From: Dicaeum eximium
Lineage: Eukaryota > Chordata > Aves > Passeriformes > Dicaeidae
Length of the DNA: 64,000 nucleotides
Assembly: GCA_013396995.1 (NCBI GenBank)
Contig: VWZP01005528.1
Location: forward strand, 1,033,922 to 1,097,921
Direction: 5' to 3'
Shown: one piece after another, positions 1 through 11,100 of the stretch
How positions within the stretch are numbered: the stretch's first letter is position 1
How the letters are laid out: every line of letters begins with the position of its first letter
Notes under the pieces: generated by a model
What the model was told of the DNA's origin: nothing
Databases searched by the model: none
What the model saw: only the letters and a program-made list of their open reading frames with translations
Position numbers and translations under genes: made by a program

Positions 1-3000
1 GACTCTCCTGAAGCCCTTCCTGAATCCCAGTTCCCTCTAGAGCGATTGAAGGAGCAAACCATCTTTGAGTTCCAGCTGGTCAGCACTTGTAAACTTCCTT
101 TTTTTTATATCTACACTGACACTTTTTAGTGTGGACAAAATGACAGTTAGGATATTAACAAGGTATTTTTGTGGCTAAAAAGAAAACATAAATGCTCTAT
201 CAGTGGTGAACTGTGTAAAGTTAACTGTCATGTGGTGCAAAAGTATATATACTGCAACTCCAATGTCTCTTTGTTCCAACTTGTGCATTTGGAACATTGG
301 AAATTTTGGAAAATTGTACAGTACCAAAATCATAAAATATTATGAACCAAAAAAGAGTAAATTAGGCTAAGATACTTGGATGCCAAAGGATGGTGGGGAA
401 TGCACAGTCATGTATTAGATTATTCTAATCAAGTGGCAAGACAGTTTATTTTAGGTTTCAGGTGGATGTCGTAATTGCCAGTATAGGTGTACAGGTTTTG
501 GAAAGGAAGAAGTTCTGGATTGGTCTTTAAAGATGGCAGGGGAGAAGAGAGGGAAACCAGGTGCTCTGTTAGAGCAGTCTGATCCTTAGTTAACTCAAAA
601 TTTGAACTTGTTATACTTTCAGAATTGAAGTGGTGTTAATGGGGATGCTAATTAAATGTGATAATTGCTATAGAAAGTTTGCTGTATTGCAAAATGGAGT
701 ATTCTTATTTCAGTCTATGTTAAATCTGTTTTTCAAGTCCAGCAAAGTTTTGAGCCCTTGTTGCAGTACAGTATCTTGGATTGAGCAGTTGGGTTATGGA
801 AAAAACTTAGAAAATGAGTCCTAGTGTGAACAGAATCTCAAATCTGTAGTAGGTATTAAGTCAGTTTTGATTTAGTTCCCCGACCCTTGCTCTTTGTGCT
901 TTCTGGTGGTTTTCATGCATGAGTAAGGAAGATGTGATTTTTGTTGGAAAGACTAGGAGATAGCTGTGATATTTTAGCCTTGACTCTGACCTGCCCTATG
1001 ACTTGTTCATCACTAGGGAAGACTTGCTCACATAGTTGCACCACTGGAGTTTTATATAACTGTCGGGCTGATGCCCTTGTTGGCCATCTTCCAGTTAGGA
1101 GTAGCTCTTTCCAACTTTAACTACTTTGAAAATAATGATTAAACTGAGGAAACTCACTGTGATTGTGCACTAAACATTTCCATGGGGAGTTCTGAAACTG
1201 AATTGGAGCATTCACAGCACATTATGAATTTCTTTATGGTGCATCAAAATATATATCAGCAATTGCTAAATCTGAAAATATACTAATAAGGAGTGCAAAA
1301 CCATGTCTTTGTTCCTCTTTCCTGAGGAAAGTGTAGCTAGTAAGGAAGGTCTGACTGTAAGAGGAAAAGGTGAGAAGTGTCATGAGGAGCTGTCTCAAGG
1401 GACAGTAGTATGCTCTCTACCTTGTCAGGCCAGTTTCTGGGGTATGGACTAGTCTTGGTGATCCTCTTCTCATGATCTGCTTTGCCAGGCGTGCAGCTGG
1501 GAGATGCAGAGCTGGTGGCAAGTCACATCCACCTTAAAATGGCTCAGGGTTAGGCTTTGCTAATTAGCATTCAAGTGAGGGGAACCCCCTTTTTAGAGGT
1601 TTTTAGAGGTAGCCCTCTGCTTGTGGGTTGCTTTCTGGCCTTTTAAATGGCTTTGATAACTTGAGCTGGCACTGCTTGCTTGGCTGGGTTGTCAGATTCC
1701 TAGATGACAGTTATGCATGGATTTAGGATAAAACCACATAGTAAAACCTTGCTGCTTCAGTATAAAAAGGTAGTTTGGTAATATGGTTGTCATGTTTACG
1801 TACAGTGTTTAAGCCCTTAACTTGTTTGAAGTGCCTAAAATTCTTGTTCTCCAGAGTATCATCTGCTTTGATCTTGTAAGCTTTCCAACAGCAAACAGCA
1901 GTTCAGCAGTCCTTTTGTTTTCTCATTCGTGAAGTTTGGGTACAGATCCAAACATAAAGTGTAAAACAGAATGGAGGTATGTGTGGTGAACCCACACCTG
2001 TAATTACCCTGTGGAGCTGTCCCAGGCACCATCAGTACATATTTATGGCCGGCCCTGTAAATGCCCACGTCACTTGTCCAGTGACGCGAGGCAGTCGGTG
2101 TTGCTGGAGCAGCCACAATCAGTTTTTGTGCAGCTGAGGGCAGCTCAGGTAGGACAGGATTCCTGATGGATGCAGTGTGTGGGTGGACAGTTTGGGAGGA
2201 CTGCACCTCACAGAGGCTCAGGGGCCCCTTCTGAAGAAACTGCTGCAGAGTCGTGTTCTCCTATCGGGGCCAGCTGAAGGTGGGTGTGACTTGCTGCAGC
2301 TGCTCTGATACTCCTGCAGAGTACTTGGTGACTCAGTACTGGGGCCAGGCACAGTGTGAAATGGGCACATGCTACTGAGCTGATACACCCTGTGGGATCT
2401 TAAAGTCTGCATAGTGAATTTGAAGGGTTTGTTTATGGGTTGGATGGAATTGGCTTCACAATATTTTATTGATGTAATAGGTATGTTATTGGCTCTTTCT
2501 CATGTTTGGAAAATGCTTCTTAGATTAGATTCATGGTGGTGAGGCCACTACAGTATTTTAAAATCACCATGTACATCTTGAGCATGCTGAACAAAATGTA
2601 GTGATACTGCAGTTGTGGTATGGGATTACAGTAAATTAAATGCATTGGTGCTTTCTGATGTTTTGAAGGGAGGGTTCAAACAAAGCCGTCTGGTTAATTT
2701 TCATCTCATTTTTTTCCTTGAAAAAGGGGATGATTTTACCTCTTAGCAGAAATTAATTAAAATATGTCTGTGTTGAACAACCTACAAAAATACATTAAGA
2801 AATTTTAATGATTTTTATCTTAGTGAGATACAGAAATATTAAACAGCTATTTTACTTCATGATCAGTGTCTAAAACAAATTGAGACGGTTGGTGTAAATG
2901 AGGAGTACAGCCTTGTAATTATGATATACTACTTATGTCTAGGGGAGTCAAATGCATCTATAAATGGGGTTTTTTCGTTAGGCATGTGCATCACAAGTGT

Positions 3001-4718
3001 GTGATGGTTGTCAGTATTGCTTTGACAAACCTAACTTGCCTTCATGCTAAGTCATTCTGCCTGGCTCTGAGCATGCAAGATACTTATGGTGTAGGATTAT
3101 GGTCTAGCTTCTGAAAGACTGTATTTGAGTATGAGACTTACTCTGTTCTCCTTATTTTTTCCCCCTTATATCTTTACAGAGAATAACATACAGTTTTAGC
3201 CAACATAATGTGGGGAAAGGTTTTGAGGTTTCAGGTTGCAGTAAATGATGTTTGTGCAAATTGACCTTTAACCTTTGTAGGGTACTAAATGGTTTGGTGG
3301 TGGTGTACCTCTTTGCTTTTGTGATGGACTGTTTATCTAACCTGAAGAGTTAAAGGTAGGGAGAAAGAAGTTTGAAATAGTAATTTTGTTACTGCTTGTG
3401 TAGTTAGAAGGCTCAGAAGACAGAATTTGCATTATGATGGCTCTTATTTTGCACCATACTGTGCCATTTAATCATGTTCTGTGTGTGTAGCTCTTGGAAG
3501 ACTTTGAAACGATTATTTTATTTTTTTACGACTCCGTTCACTCCTACCTATCAGTCCTTTGCTGTTCTTTACTGTAATTGCCCATAAGATAAAGTCTTTG
3601 CCATTTTCAAATCACTTTGACTTCATATTTACTATGAATATTAGATTGCTATACAACTTGTGAAGCTAGTGGTACTTCATGTAGTACCCCTGGGTGTTGA
3701 GAAATTTCTCAGTAGGGAAAGGGAAAGTAAAAGCTGGGAGACTGTTATATTTGCAATATCTGGTTTTCCCTGCAATGTGTAAGAAAATGATTTTCTTAGT
3801 TTGGAGTGATTTATGTGAGCATTTAAAACTTTAAAAGAATCCCATCAAGAACAATGGAAGAGTTTTTACTTGCTTAGAAAGTTTGGAGAAATGGGAGGCC
3901 TTAAGGGCAGGAAATTTAAAAGAAGGTTGCAGCATGCAATTGGTGTCCTTGTTTAATCGTAGATGCAACTGTTCAGTTGACTTGAGCTTAGGCACAAATA
4001 TGGATCTAAAAGATGTTTAGAATTATCTCCTTTCTTGTTTCAGCTGTTCAAGTGTTTTCACATTGGGGAAAACCAAGTTGCCTTAAAGAGTAGTTGGTAG
4101 GGAGGTCAGAAGCAGGTGGTGGTTTGGGAAGTGCTGCTTTTGATGTTAGAGATGTCAGTACCTTTATTGCAGAGACTGAGATGCAGGAAAATTTAGTCTG
4201 GTTGGTATGCATGAACAGAAATAGTTACCTAGAACTAATTACAAATAGTCTCAAAAGAAACCAGCAGTTTAAGAAAACAGTGTTGCTTCAGTAAACGTAA
4301 AAGCTGATTTTATGCGTCTAACCGTGTAGGGTGTGGATAAGCCTATTTAAATTTTCTAATCTAATGTTGAGGAGAAAACATCTTAATTTCTGAATTGGCA
4401 TGTTTGGACTCTTAAAAGCATCAAAATTATCAAGGGTATTTGTTTGCTAGTAATGGAATAAAGATTGAGAGTTAGGCCAGTGAAGGGACATACTGCATTA
4501 CTCTAATTATAAAATTAAAGTGAGTTTTATGTTACGTGAAAAAGAAATGTGCATGTGATGTCTTGAAATGCTTCTTCATCTGAACTATGCTGGGATCCAG
4601 GTTTTGGACAGCTTGCCTTCTCCCTTTCCCTCTTCTTTCCCCTCCCATCTCCTTAGAATGCAGATGGTTGATTTCTTTGAAAGCATACATGGTGAATAGT
4701 TTTTCTCTTTTCTTCCAG
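1..4718 (+). other. WAC: WAC intron 3 (partial)
   Basis: AT-rich intronic sequence ending in a good acceptor (polypyrimidine run, then ttccag at 4713-4718). I found no earlier WAC exon in it. The only patch that stands out is a GC-richer stretch at about 1859-2412, described separately. Otherwise I see no gene and no clear repeat family. Confidence 0.85.
1859..2412 (-). other. GC-richer patch with degraded coding-like reading, unidentified
   Basis: This stretch of the intron has more G+C and CpG than its surroundings. On the minus strand one frame stays open for roughly 135 codons, from just below a TAG near 2266 down to 1859. A second, shorter open frame covers 2412-2218. No start context, splice sites or poly(A) tail were found. 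It may be a decayed retrocopy or an old repeat fragment. I do not recognise the protein, so no function is assigned. Confidence 0.2.
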
Positions 4719-4825
4719 GGACCAGTTACTCTCCACAAGAAAATTCACACAACCACAGTGCTCTTCATAGTTCAAATTCACATTCTTCTAATCCCAGCAA
4801 TAATCCAAGCAAAACTTCTGATGCA
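4719..4825 (+). CDS. WAC: WAC coding exon (likely exon 4)
   Basis: The acceptor ttccag precedes 4719 and the donor gtgagt follows 4825. The first two bases complete a Gly codon begun in the upstream exon. The exon then reads [18 protein letters not shown] and continues as a Ser/Asn-rich tract to TSDA. Its 107 bp equal 2 + 35 codons, so it ends on a codon boundary. This low-complexity segment lies just before the WW domain (about residues 92-127 in human numbering) and is predicted disordered. It is the first WAC exon inside the window. Confidence 0.95.
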
Positions 4826-5583
4826 GTGAGTACTTGTGATTGATTTTCATCAATGTGTTGCCCTGTTCACGCACACCATATTTTCATGATTTTGTCTAAG
4901 ACAGGCAGCTTGTACATTGTGCTTGAGTTTTCCAACAGTCTTTATTTCGTAAACACTCTGTAAGCCCAATCTTCAGTTGTCATGTGTTCTAAAACTATTC
5001 TAGTTGATAATCATTTGAGCTTTGAGTTACCTGTCATTAATTTTAAAATACTAGATTATTTAAATGACATACATGCAGAAATATTTTCCATGAACTTTGT
5101 GGTAAATCTAGAGTAGACAGTATGATTTTACTTATTTTAAATGCACTACATATTGTGAATTTTAGTCACTTCAATATCAAAGTTTTAGTAGTTAGTGGTG
5201 TTTGTAAAAAATTGCCCAAAACCAAAATTGGTAAATTTGCGATCAGTAGAAAAATGCTGGCAAGATAATTATTTTGAGGATATTGTAAGGAGAAGGAAAC
5301 GAATGTTATCAGTATTGACCTTACTGTATCCCACTAAATGTACTATTAGATTTTGTTAGGGGGTTTGATAGGAATGAACCAGGGGAAAGTATTGCAGAAT
5401 GCAAGAGGAGGATACTAGTCATGTGTTCAAGCTATCAATGAAATGGGCATTTAGAGGTGGTGGAAAGCAATGATATGGGTACATAAAAGGCTGCCATGTA
5501 GTTTTAAAAACAGTGAAAGCTATTAAAGTTGTATACTAAAATACTTAAGTAGTCTTTTGTCCAACACTGTTTGTGTTTTAAAG
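4826..5583 (+). other. WAC: WAC intron 4
   Basis: Short AT-rich intron with donor gtgagt. The acceptor at its end is weak for a vertebrate: the last bases before the exon are tttgtgttttaaag. I see no gene or repeat inside. Confidence 0.88.
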
Positions 5584-5699
5584 GCTTATGATTCTGCGGA
5601 TGATTGGTCTGAACACATCAGCTCTTCAGGCAAAAAATATTACTACAACTGCCGAACAGAAGTTTCACAATGGGAAAAACCAAAAGAGTGGCTGGAAAG
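5584..5699 (+). CDS. WAC: WAC coding exon with WW domain (likely exon 5)
   Basis: This exon encodes the whole WW domain. It starts [11 protein letters not shown] with the first conserved Trp, continues through [13 protein letters not shown] with the aromatic Tyr block, and reaches SQWEKPKEW with the second Trp and the conserved Pro. In the family this fold binds proline-rich ligands and the RNA polymerase II C-terminal domain. All key binding residues are present, so the domain should be functional. The 116-bp exon begins on a codon boundary and ends two bases into an Arg codon (donor gtatgt at 5700). The residue before YDSADD is Ala, where the human protein has Pro. Confidence 0.97.
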
Positions 5700-6225
5700 G
5701 TATGTTTGTATTTGTTTTAATTGTATAAAGAACAAATATTCTTAAGCACATTTCAGAGCAGTTGAGCTTATCTAATAGATTACTGCTATAAAAGATTGTG
5801 CTCTAAGTCTGCTGTGTTCCTACCCTTACCATGACCTCTGGCACCTCTTTTACCTTGACAATCCAGAGCCTGAGAGGGAAGTATGCTTGGTTTGTGTGGG
5901 GATGATTTTTTGGATTGTGGTGGTGGGGGGGGTTGTTGGTTGGTTGGTTTGGTTTTCGTATTGTTCTGTGGTTTATCTGTTTGTTTTGGTTGGGGTTTTG
6001 GTTTGGTTTGGTTTGGTTTTTTTTTTGTTTTTTTTTTGGCCAAGATTAGTGAGCTGAACTGGTATATTGTGGGCTTCAACAACCACAGATGTAAGGAAGC
6101 AGTGGCTGGAGTTTGATAACTCCACCTGTAGCAGCAAGTTTAATTCATCTCATGTCATTTACAGAAACTGTTTTATTATTAGATAATGTAGGTTCTTACC
6201 TAACTTTTTTTTTTCTTTTCTCCAG
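5700..6225 (+). other. WAC: WAC intron 5
   Basis: Short intron with donor gtatgt and acceptor tctccag after a clear pyrimidine run (about 6205-6222). Most of its middle is a G/T-rich low-complexity tract (5925-6039), listed separately. No gene. Confidence 0.9.
5925..6039. repeat. G/T-rich low-complexity tract
   Basis: About 115 bases made of imperfect GGTT and GGTTT units followed by T runs. Long open frames here on either strand are only a product of the two-letter composition. It lies within WAC intron 5, about 190 bases upstream of the next exon. Confidence 0.85.
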
Positions 6226-6338
6226 AGAGCAGAGACAAAAAGAAGCAAGCAAAATGTCAGTTAACAGTTTTCCAAAAGATAGGGATTACAGAAGAGAGGT
6301 GATGCAGGCGACAGCTGCCAGTGGGTTTGCCAGTGGAA
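6226..6338 (+). CDS. WAC: WAC coding exon (likely exon 6)
   Basis: The exon completes the Arg codon split by intron 5 and reads EQRQKEASKMSVNSFPKD, followed by RDYRREVMQATAASGFASG, matching WAC just C-terminal of the WW domain. It is basic and Gln/Lys-rich at first, then Ala/Ser/Gly-rich. The donor gtatgt is at 6339. The 113 bp end one base into a Met codon that is completed by the next exon. Confidence 0.95.
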
Positions 6339-7797
6339 GTATGTGGTTTTTTAACAGCAATATAGTCTTGCCTTGTTTGCATTACTATTTTCTTTTCCAA
6401 ACTTCAAAAACTGTAAAAAATCCCTTTCCTTAGCTCATTTTCTCACCTTTTCATATATAAAAGCCAAAGTGGATATCACAGTTAACTCTCCCAAATGTGG
6501 TTTCTTTAAATAACTTTACTAGTGCAACTATTGCTTAATGCTTTTCATGGGGCTCCTCCTTTTTGTGGCTTTTACTGTCGAGTTTAATTATCTTCATGGG
6601 TAGTTACTTAAACAACTGGCATAATCTGTAGTTTAGTTGGACTGTTGTGATCATTGAGACCTACTAATGTCATATTCTGACCTTAAAAATAAAGATTTCG
6701 CATCTAAAAACAATAACCTAATTCAATAGATTTTGATATCGGGGTTCTCAGGGGCTTGTGTGTGTTATTGAGAGCATATTTTTACCTCACCAGTACTCTT
6801 AGCAAAATCTTTCCGGGGCTATAAATTTCTGTAAATTTATAAATTTACTGTAAATTTCTGTAAAAAACTTGGAGATTTTTTCCTGATACCTAGCTTTAAT
6901 CTTTCTCACTTTTCTTCTGGAAAATAGTTCTACTGTGAGATTCTGTCTGTATGCTGATGCAGTTGGGGTAAATTTGTAGTTCTCAGCATAGTTTAAATGC
7001 AGAAGCCAAAGTATTATTCTTCACCCACGCTCTTGGGATTTGACAAGGTAGAGATGTATAAAGGGGTTTTTTTCTGTGTACACTGAAACTTACTGCATAC
7101 ACTAAAATATACTGGATGCTGCAAAAATATAGCAGTCATGCATAATGCAGTGAGTATTTGTTTCGTGACAGGTGAAAATGTAAGAATCTATAAAAAGAAT
7201 TACTCTGTGTTTACTTGGTATCTTCAGTGAGTAGCATATTTTAAAGTCTGATCATGTGACCAGTGCAGATTAGTCATTCATTTAACATATATTATTGTCT
7301 TGAATTAACTGTAAGTACATTTGTTGTAGTAGTACTCAAGTAACGTGAAGAGGAATTCTTTGAAGGCTAGAATGTGAAACTATTAAATTATACTTATGTT
7401 CACGGGTTTTGATGAACAAAAGAAAATGTCACAAATTATCTCTTCACACTAAATACAAGATGGAAATAATAGATCTTGATTTAGATCTTTTTAGGAGACT
7501 TCAAAAGTTAACTTGACTGTAACACTTGTTATAAAGCAGCCTTTCATCAAAACACAGTGCTAAAGTGGAACTCTAAATCAGGCAAAGGTCAGAGAAAATG
7601 CATTTTGTCAGTGAGTAGAATTAAATTTTGCCTTTTTTGATGCTGTTCTACTTGGAGGTTTTTTAATCATAAGAAGTTCAATCAGCTCTAGTTGTTAGTG
7701 TGCAGCTGTATTAATCAGTTACTGCAATCTTAGACTTGTTTCTAATTTGATCTTTTTTTTTCTTATTGCAACGTTACTTGGGGAATCCTGAAAAAAG
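6339..7797 (+). other. WAC: WAC intron 6
   Basis: AT-rich intron with donor gtatgt. The acceptor is atypical: the pyrimidine run (about 7751-7765) sits some 30 bases upstream of the AG, and the last bases are purine-rich (tgaaaaaag). No gene. A small cluster of repeated ctgtaaattt-like words lies near 6826-6870. Confidence 0.88.
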
Positions 7798-8106
7798 TGG
7801 AAGACAAGCATTCCAGTGACACCAGCAGTATGCTCCCACAGAATATTTTATCTCAAACAAGCAGGCACAATGACAGAGACTACAGACTGCCAAGAGCAGA
7901 GACTCACAGTAGTTCTACTCCAGTACAGCATCCCATCAAAACAGTGGTTCATCCAACTGCTACCCCAAGCACTGTTCCTCCTAGTCCATTTTCTCTACAA
8001 TCTGATCACCAGCCAAAGAAATCCTTTGATGCTAATGGAGCATCTACTTTATCAAAACTGTCTACATCCACATCTTCCATCCCTGCACAGAAAACAGAGA
8101 GAAAAG
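7798..8106 (+). CDS. WAC: WAC coding exon, 103-codon symmetric cassette (likely exon 7)
   Basis: The exon reads (M)EDKHSSDTSSMLPQNILSQ and continues through HNDRDYRLPRAETHSSS and DHQPKKSFDANGASTLSK to AQKTERK, clearly WAC. The segment is low in complexity, rich in Ser, Thr, Pro and His, and probably disordered. At 309 bp it begins and ends in the same phase (one base of a codon carried in and out), so skipping it removes 103 residues without changing frame. Family knowledge: a human WAC isoform of 544 residues is exactly 103 shorter than the 647-residue form, consistent with skipping of this exon. The donor is gtatgt at 8107. Confidence 0.96.
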
Positions 8107-11100
8107 GTATGTGTACTGAAATTCCCTCTAGTATTCAAGATGATGCATTGCATTACATTGCTTGTTCAAACTATGTTAGTATTGAATTAAATTTTTTTTT
8201 TCTTGTTTGATTGTATGTGCTTAGAACCTGATTACTGTTTTGATGTGTTTACTTTCCCCTAAACCCCATTTGCTGTATCTTATACAACTTCAAATTGACA
8301 CTGTGATATTTACTGGCTAATTTTGCAATTTCACATTTCAAATGATAATTTGAAAGATCTATTTTTGTAGAACATATTTTAATTCTTGTCTTTTCTCGTG
8401 TTGTTTTGGATCTTTGCCATTTGTTTGAGTTGTTACGTAGTTACACAATTTGAAAGTCATTTTGGACTCTTCTGTTTTATGAACTGGTGTTACTGTTTGG
8501 AATGCTGGTGTCAAACCTTTCAATCAACACAAGCACAGCTCTTACAGAAATCAAGAGTTTTCTACATGTTTGTAAGAGCTAATCTGTTTTGATCTGTATC
8601 TTGAGGAATACTGGATTTTCAGTTCTAAATCTGCTGATAATATGTGTTTCTGTTATCTGATAATACCTGTTAGGTACAGTTAGAGTCAGGCAAAGATCAA
8701 GACTTCACTGTGTGTTGTTTGACCTTTCAGACATCTGTCTTTTAGTTAGATTTTCTTCATTATTAGGGATGAAGAGCTCAAGAAGATTGTGAGAATAAGA
8801 TGTGTGTCATTAATGATAGTGTGTTACTTCGGTGTAGTTGAGTTTTAGAGAGTAGTATTGTGTAAGAAAATTCTATTTTGAGGGCTTTCAGAGGGAGAAA
8901 AGTAATTTTTGATAATCATGTTGTGTTTTAATTTCAAATATTGTATAATTAATACATAATTGAATTATTTTTTTAAGGATGGCTTGTTGCCCTGTCCATA
9001 CTTGCAAGTTAGCCTAGTTAAATAGTTTTAAAAAGAAGACCAAAACAGACTCTGGTCTGACACTGGTCTTGTATTCTGTGTTTGTTTTTGAGTTTTCCAC
9101 TTTTGTTTATATTAAAGAGTTCCAACTTCACACAGATCTAAGAACAGCTGGCCTCACAAAATAGTTGAACAATAGCATACACTGACAAATACTGTAAGAT
9201 AATTGTGCATGTAAAGAAATTTTTTTGTTTTTCTTGACACTTTGTGCAATTTTTACATAACCTGGGTCATTAATACTGACTGTAAACTACAGAGGAACGG
9301 GTGATTTTCAGCAAGCCTTTTCCTATTCAACACAGTAAAGCATGGAGTAAAGTGTATTTGTTCAAGCATGGCTCTTGTACTGAGTGCAGTAGTTACCTGC
9401 TTCAGTTAAGCCTCTATTTTCTGATTGCAGTTGGATGCACTTGTACACATTACAGTGCAAAACATCCATGTCAAGTGTTGTTTCCTTTAGTGTATCTACT
9501 CCATTCCTGTATTTAAAATACACTGAAAACCCCTCTTCTTATTATTATTCAGTTCTGGCATGTTCTTGGTGTGTGATCAGATTTCATACTGGGTATTCTT
9601 TTGCTGCTTTACTGCACATCTTGATTAATTGAACAGATGACTCTTACAGCAATTGAAGCAACTTCCCATTCTGACAAATGCTACAGATGTTGGCAGAGAG
9701 TTCTAATATTTCTTGCATACAACATTAATTTGAGAACATACAGCTGTGTTTAATATTGAAAACAGTCACAGAGGGCAGTCTTGGTACTGTAAATCTTATG
9801 TTAGAATCCATGGGTGGTTCCATATTAAATAATTAGCGGAATTTCTGTATTCTTAGATTTTTTTAAATTTTTGTGTGGGTTAAATGAATAGGTTCCCTGT
9901 AATAATCATGCCTCATTGATCTGTTTCATGGCACTGGATTGTAAGCAAATACTGTACTTACTGAGCTTCAGAAAAGGCTGGATTACATAAAGTTAGAAAA
10001 TAATTGAAGAATTAGAATAGGTGAATGTCGAGCTTGAAATTCTTACTGTAGAAAATGAGTTTTTTACATGTTGCTTTACCTCTTGTACAGAAACAAAAGA
10101 ATTCAGTGCAGGTGCTGTAATGATAAAAGCTCATCAAACAGTACATTCAGCTGACTTCCCATTTTCTTTTTCTGGGGAATGTCGGACTGTCTTTTTAAGG
10201 CAATTAAACCAGTAAATTTTCTGTAGCATTTTGCATATTTAAATTTAAAAAAAAGGAAGAAGCAGTACTTTGGATGATCTACTGTTACTCATTCTCTCAG
10301 ACATGACTGTGAACCTGCAGTACTAGAAGTATGCAGTTTATAAAGTTTTTTTTTTTGTAGCTGTTACACAGATTGAAAATACAATAATTGTCCTGAGACA
10401 CTTGGTTCAAACAATCTTCTAAAAGTCTTTGCAGAACTGAAAAATAGTTTGAGAGGTTCATGTTTACGTAGTAAAGCAAATAGCCTTTGATCTTCTCTTT
10501 CTGTTCACGGACTGTGCCATCCCTCTCTCTTTCTAAAAAGAGGTAAAACTGTATTTTTTTGCATATAAAAATAGGTTGGTCCAAATGACTGAATGATATG
10601 TGCAGTCCTTCCTTAAATGAATTCTTGCTTCTTGTGAATGTATTGCTGGCTGCCTTACGCCAGCCTATATGTACCACTGTTTTAATAGTTCTGATTCCAG
10701 TGTATATTTTTTTAAGCAGTAATAGTTTTGAACAGCAGAACAACAGAAAAACACAAAACCCAACGACAATGCTTTTTTCAGCTCAATCTCTTTTGCTGCA
10801 GGGGTATGTTGTAGTCCCACAAGGAGATTGAATAAAATCACTGGCTGAACTATAGCTCAGCTGTTAGCAGTAGTCCTCTGCCCTCAATGGCTGGCAGTAG
10901 TGGAGAGTTCCTGGGGAACTATTTGACCTCTACCCTTTGGTTTGAATGTTCCAGTCAGAATCTGCTGCTTCTGTTTGTGCTCACTGTGAGTGCTTTATGC
11001 AGGTAAAGTGTGGGGTTGCTTTTCCTACTTTTTGGCTGCTTATCTGTAGGGCACATCACATTTTCCTATTTCTAATTCAGAATGAAATGTTGTATTGTCC

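Noticed and set aside
1..130. The window begins with an open frame starting Asp-Ser-Pro-Glu, a word that also occurs in the missing upstream part of WAC.
   Set aside because: Similarity stops after four residues, and no consensus donor follows in the right place. Chance match in an intron.
5786..6116. Open frames rich in Pro/Lys/Gln (minus) and Gly/Phe/Val (plus).
   Set aside because: Produced by the G/T-rich low-complexity tract inside WAC intron 5.
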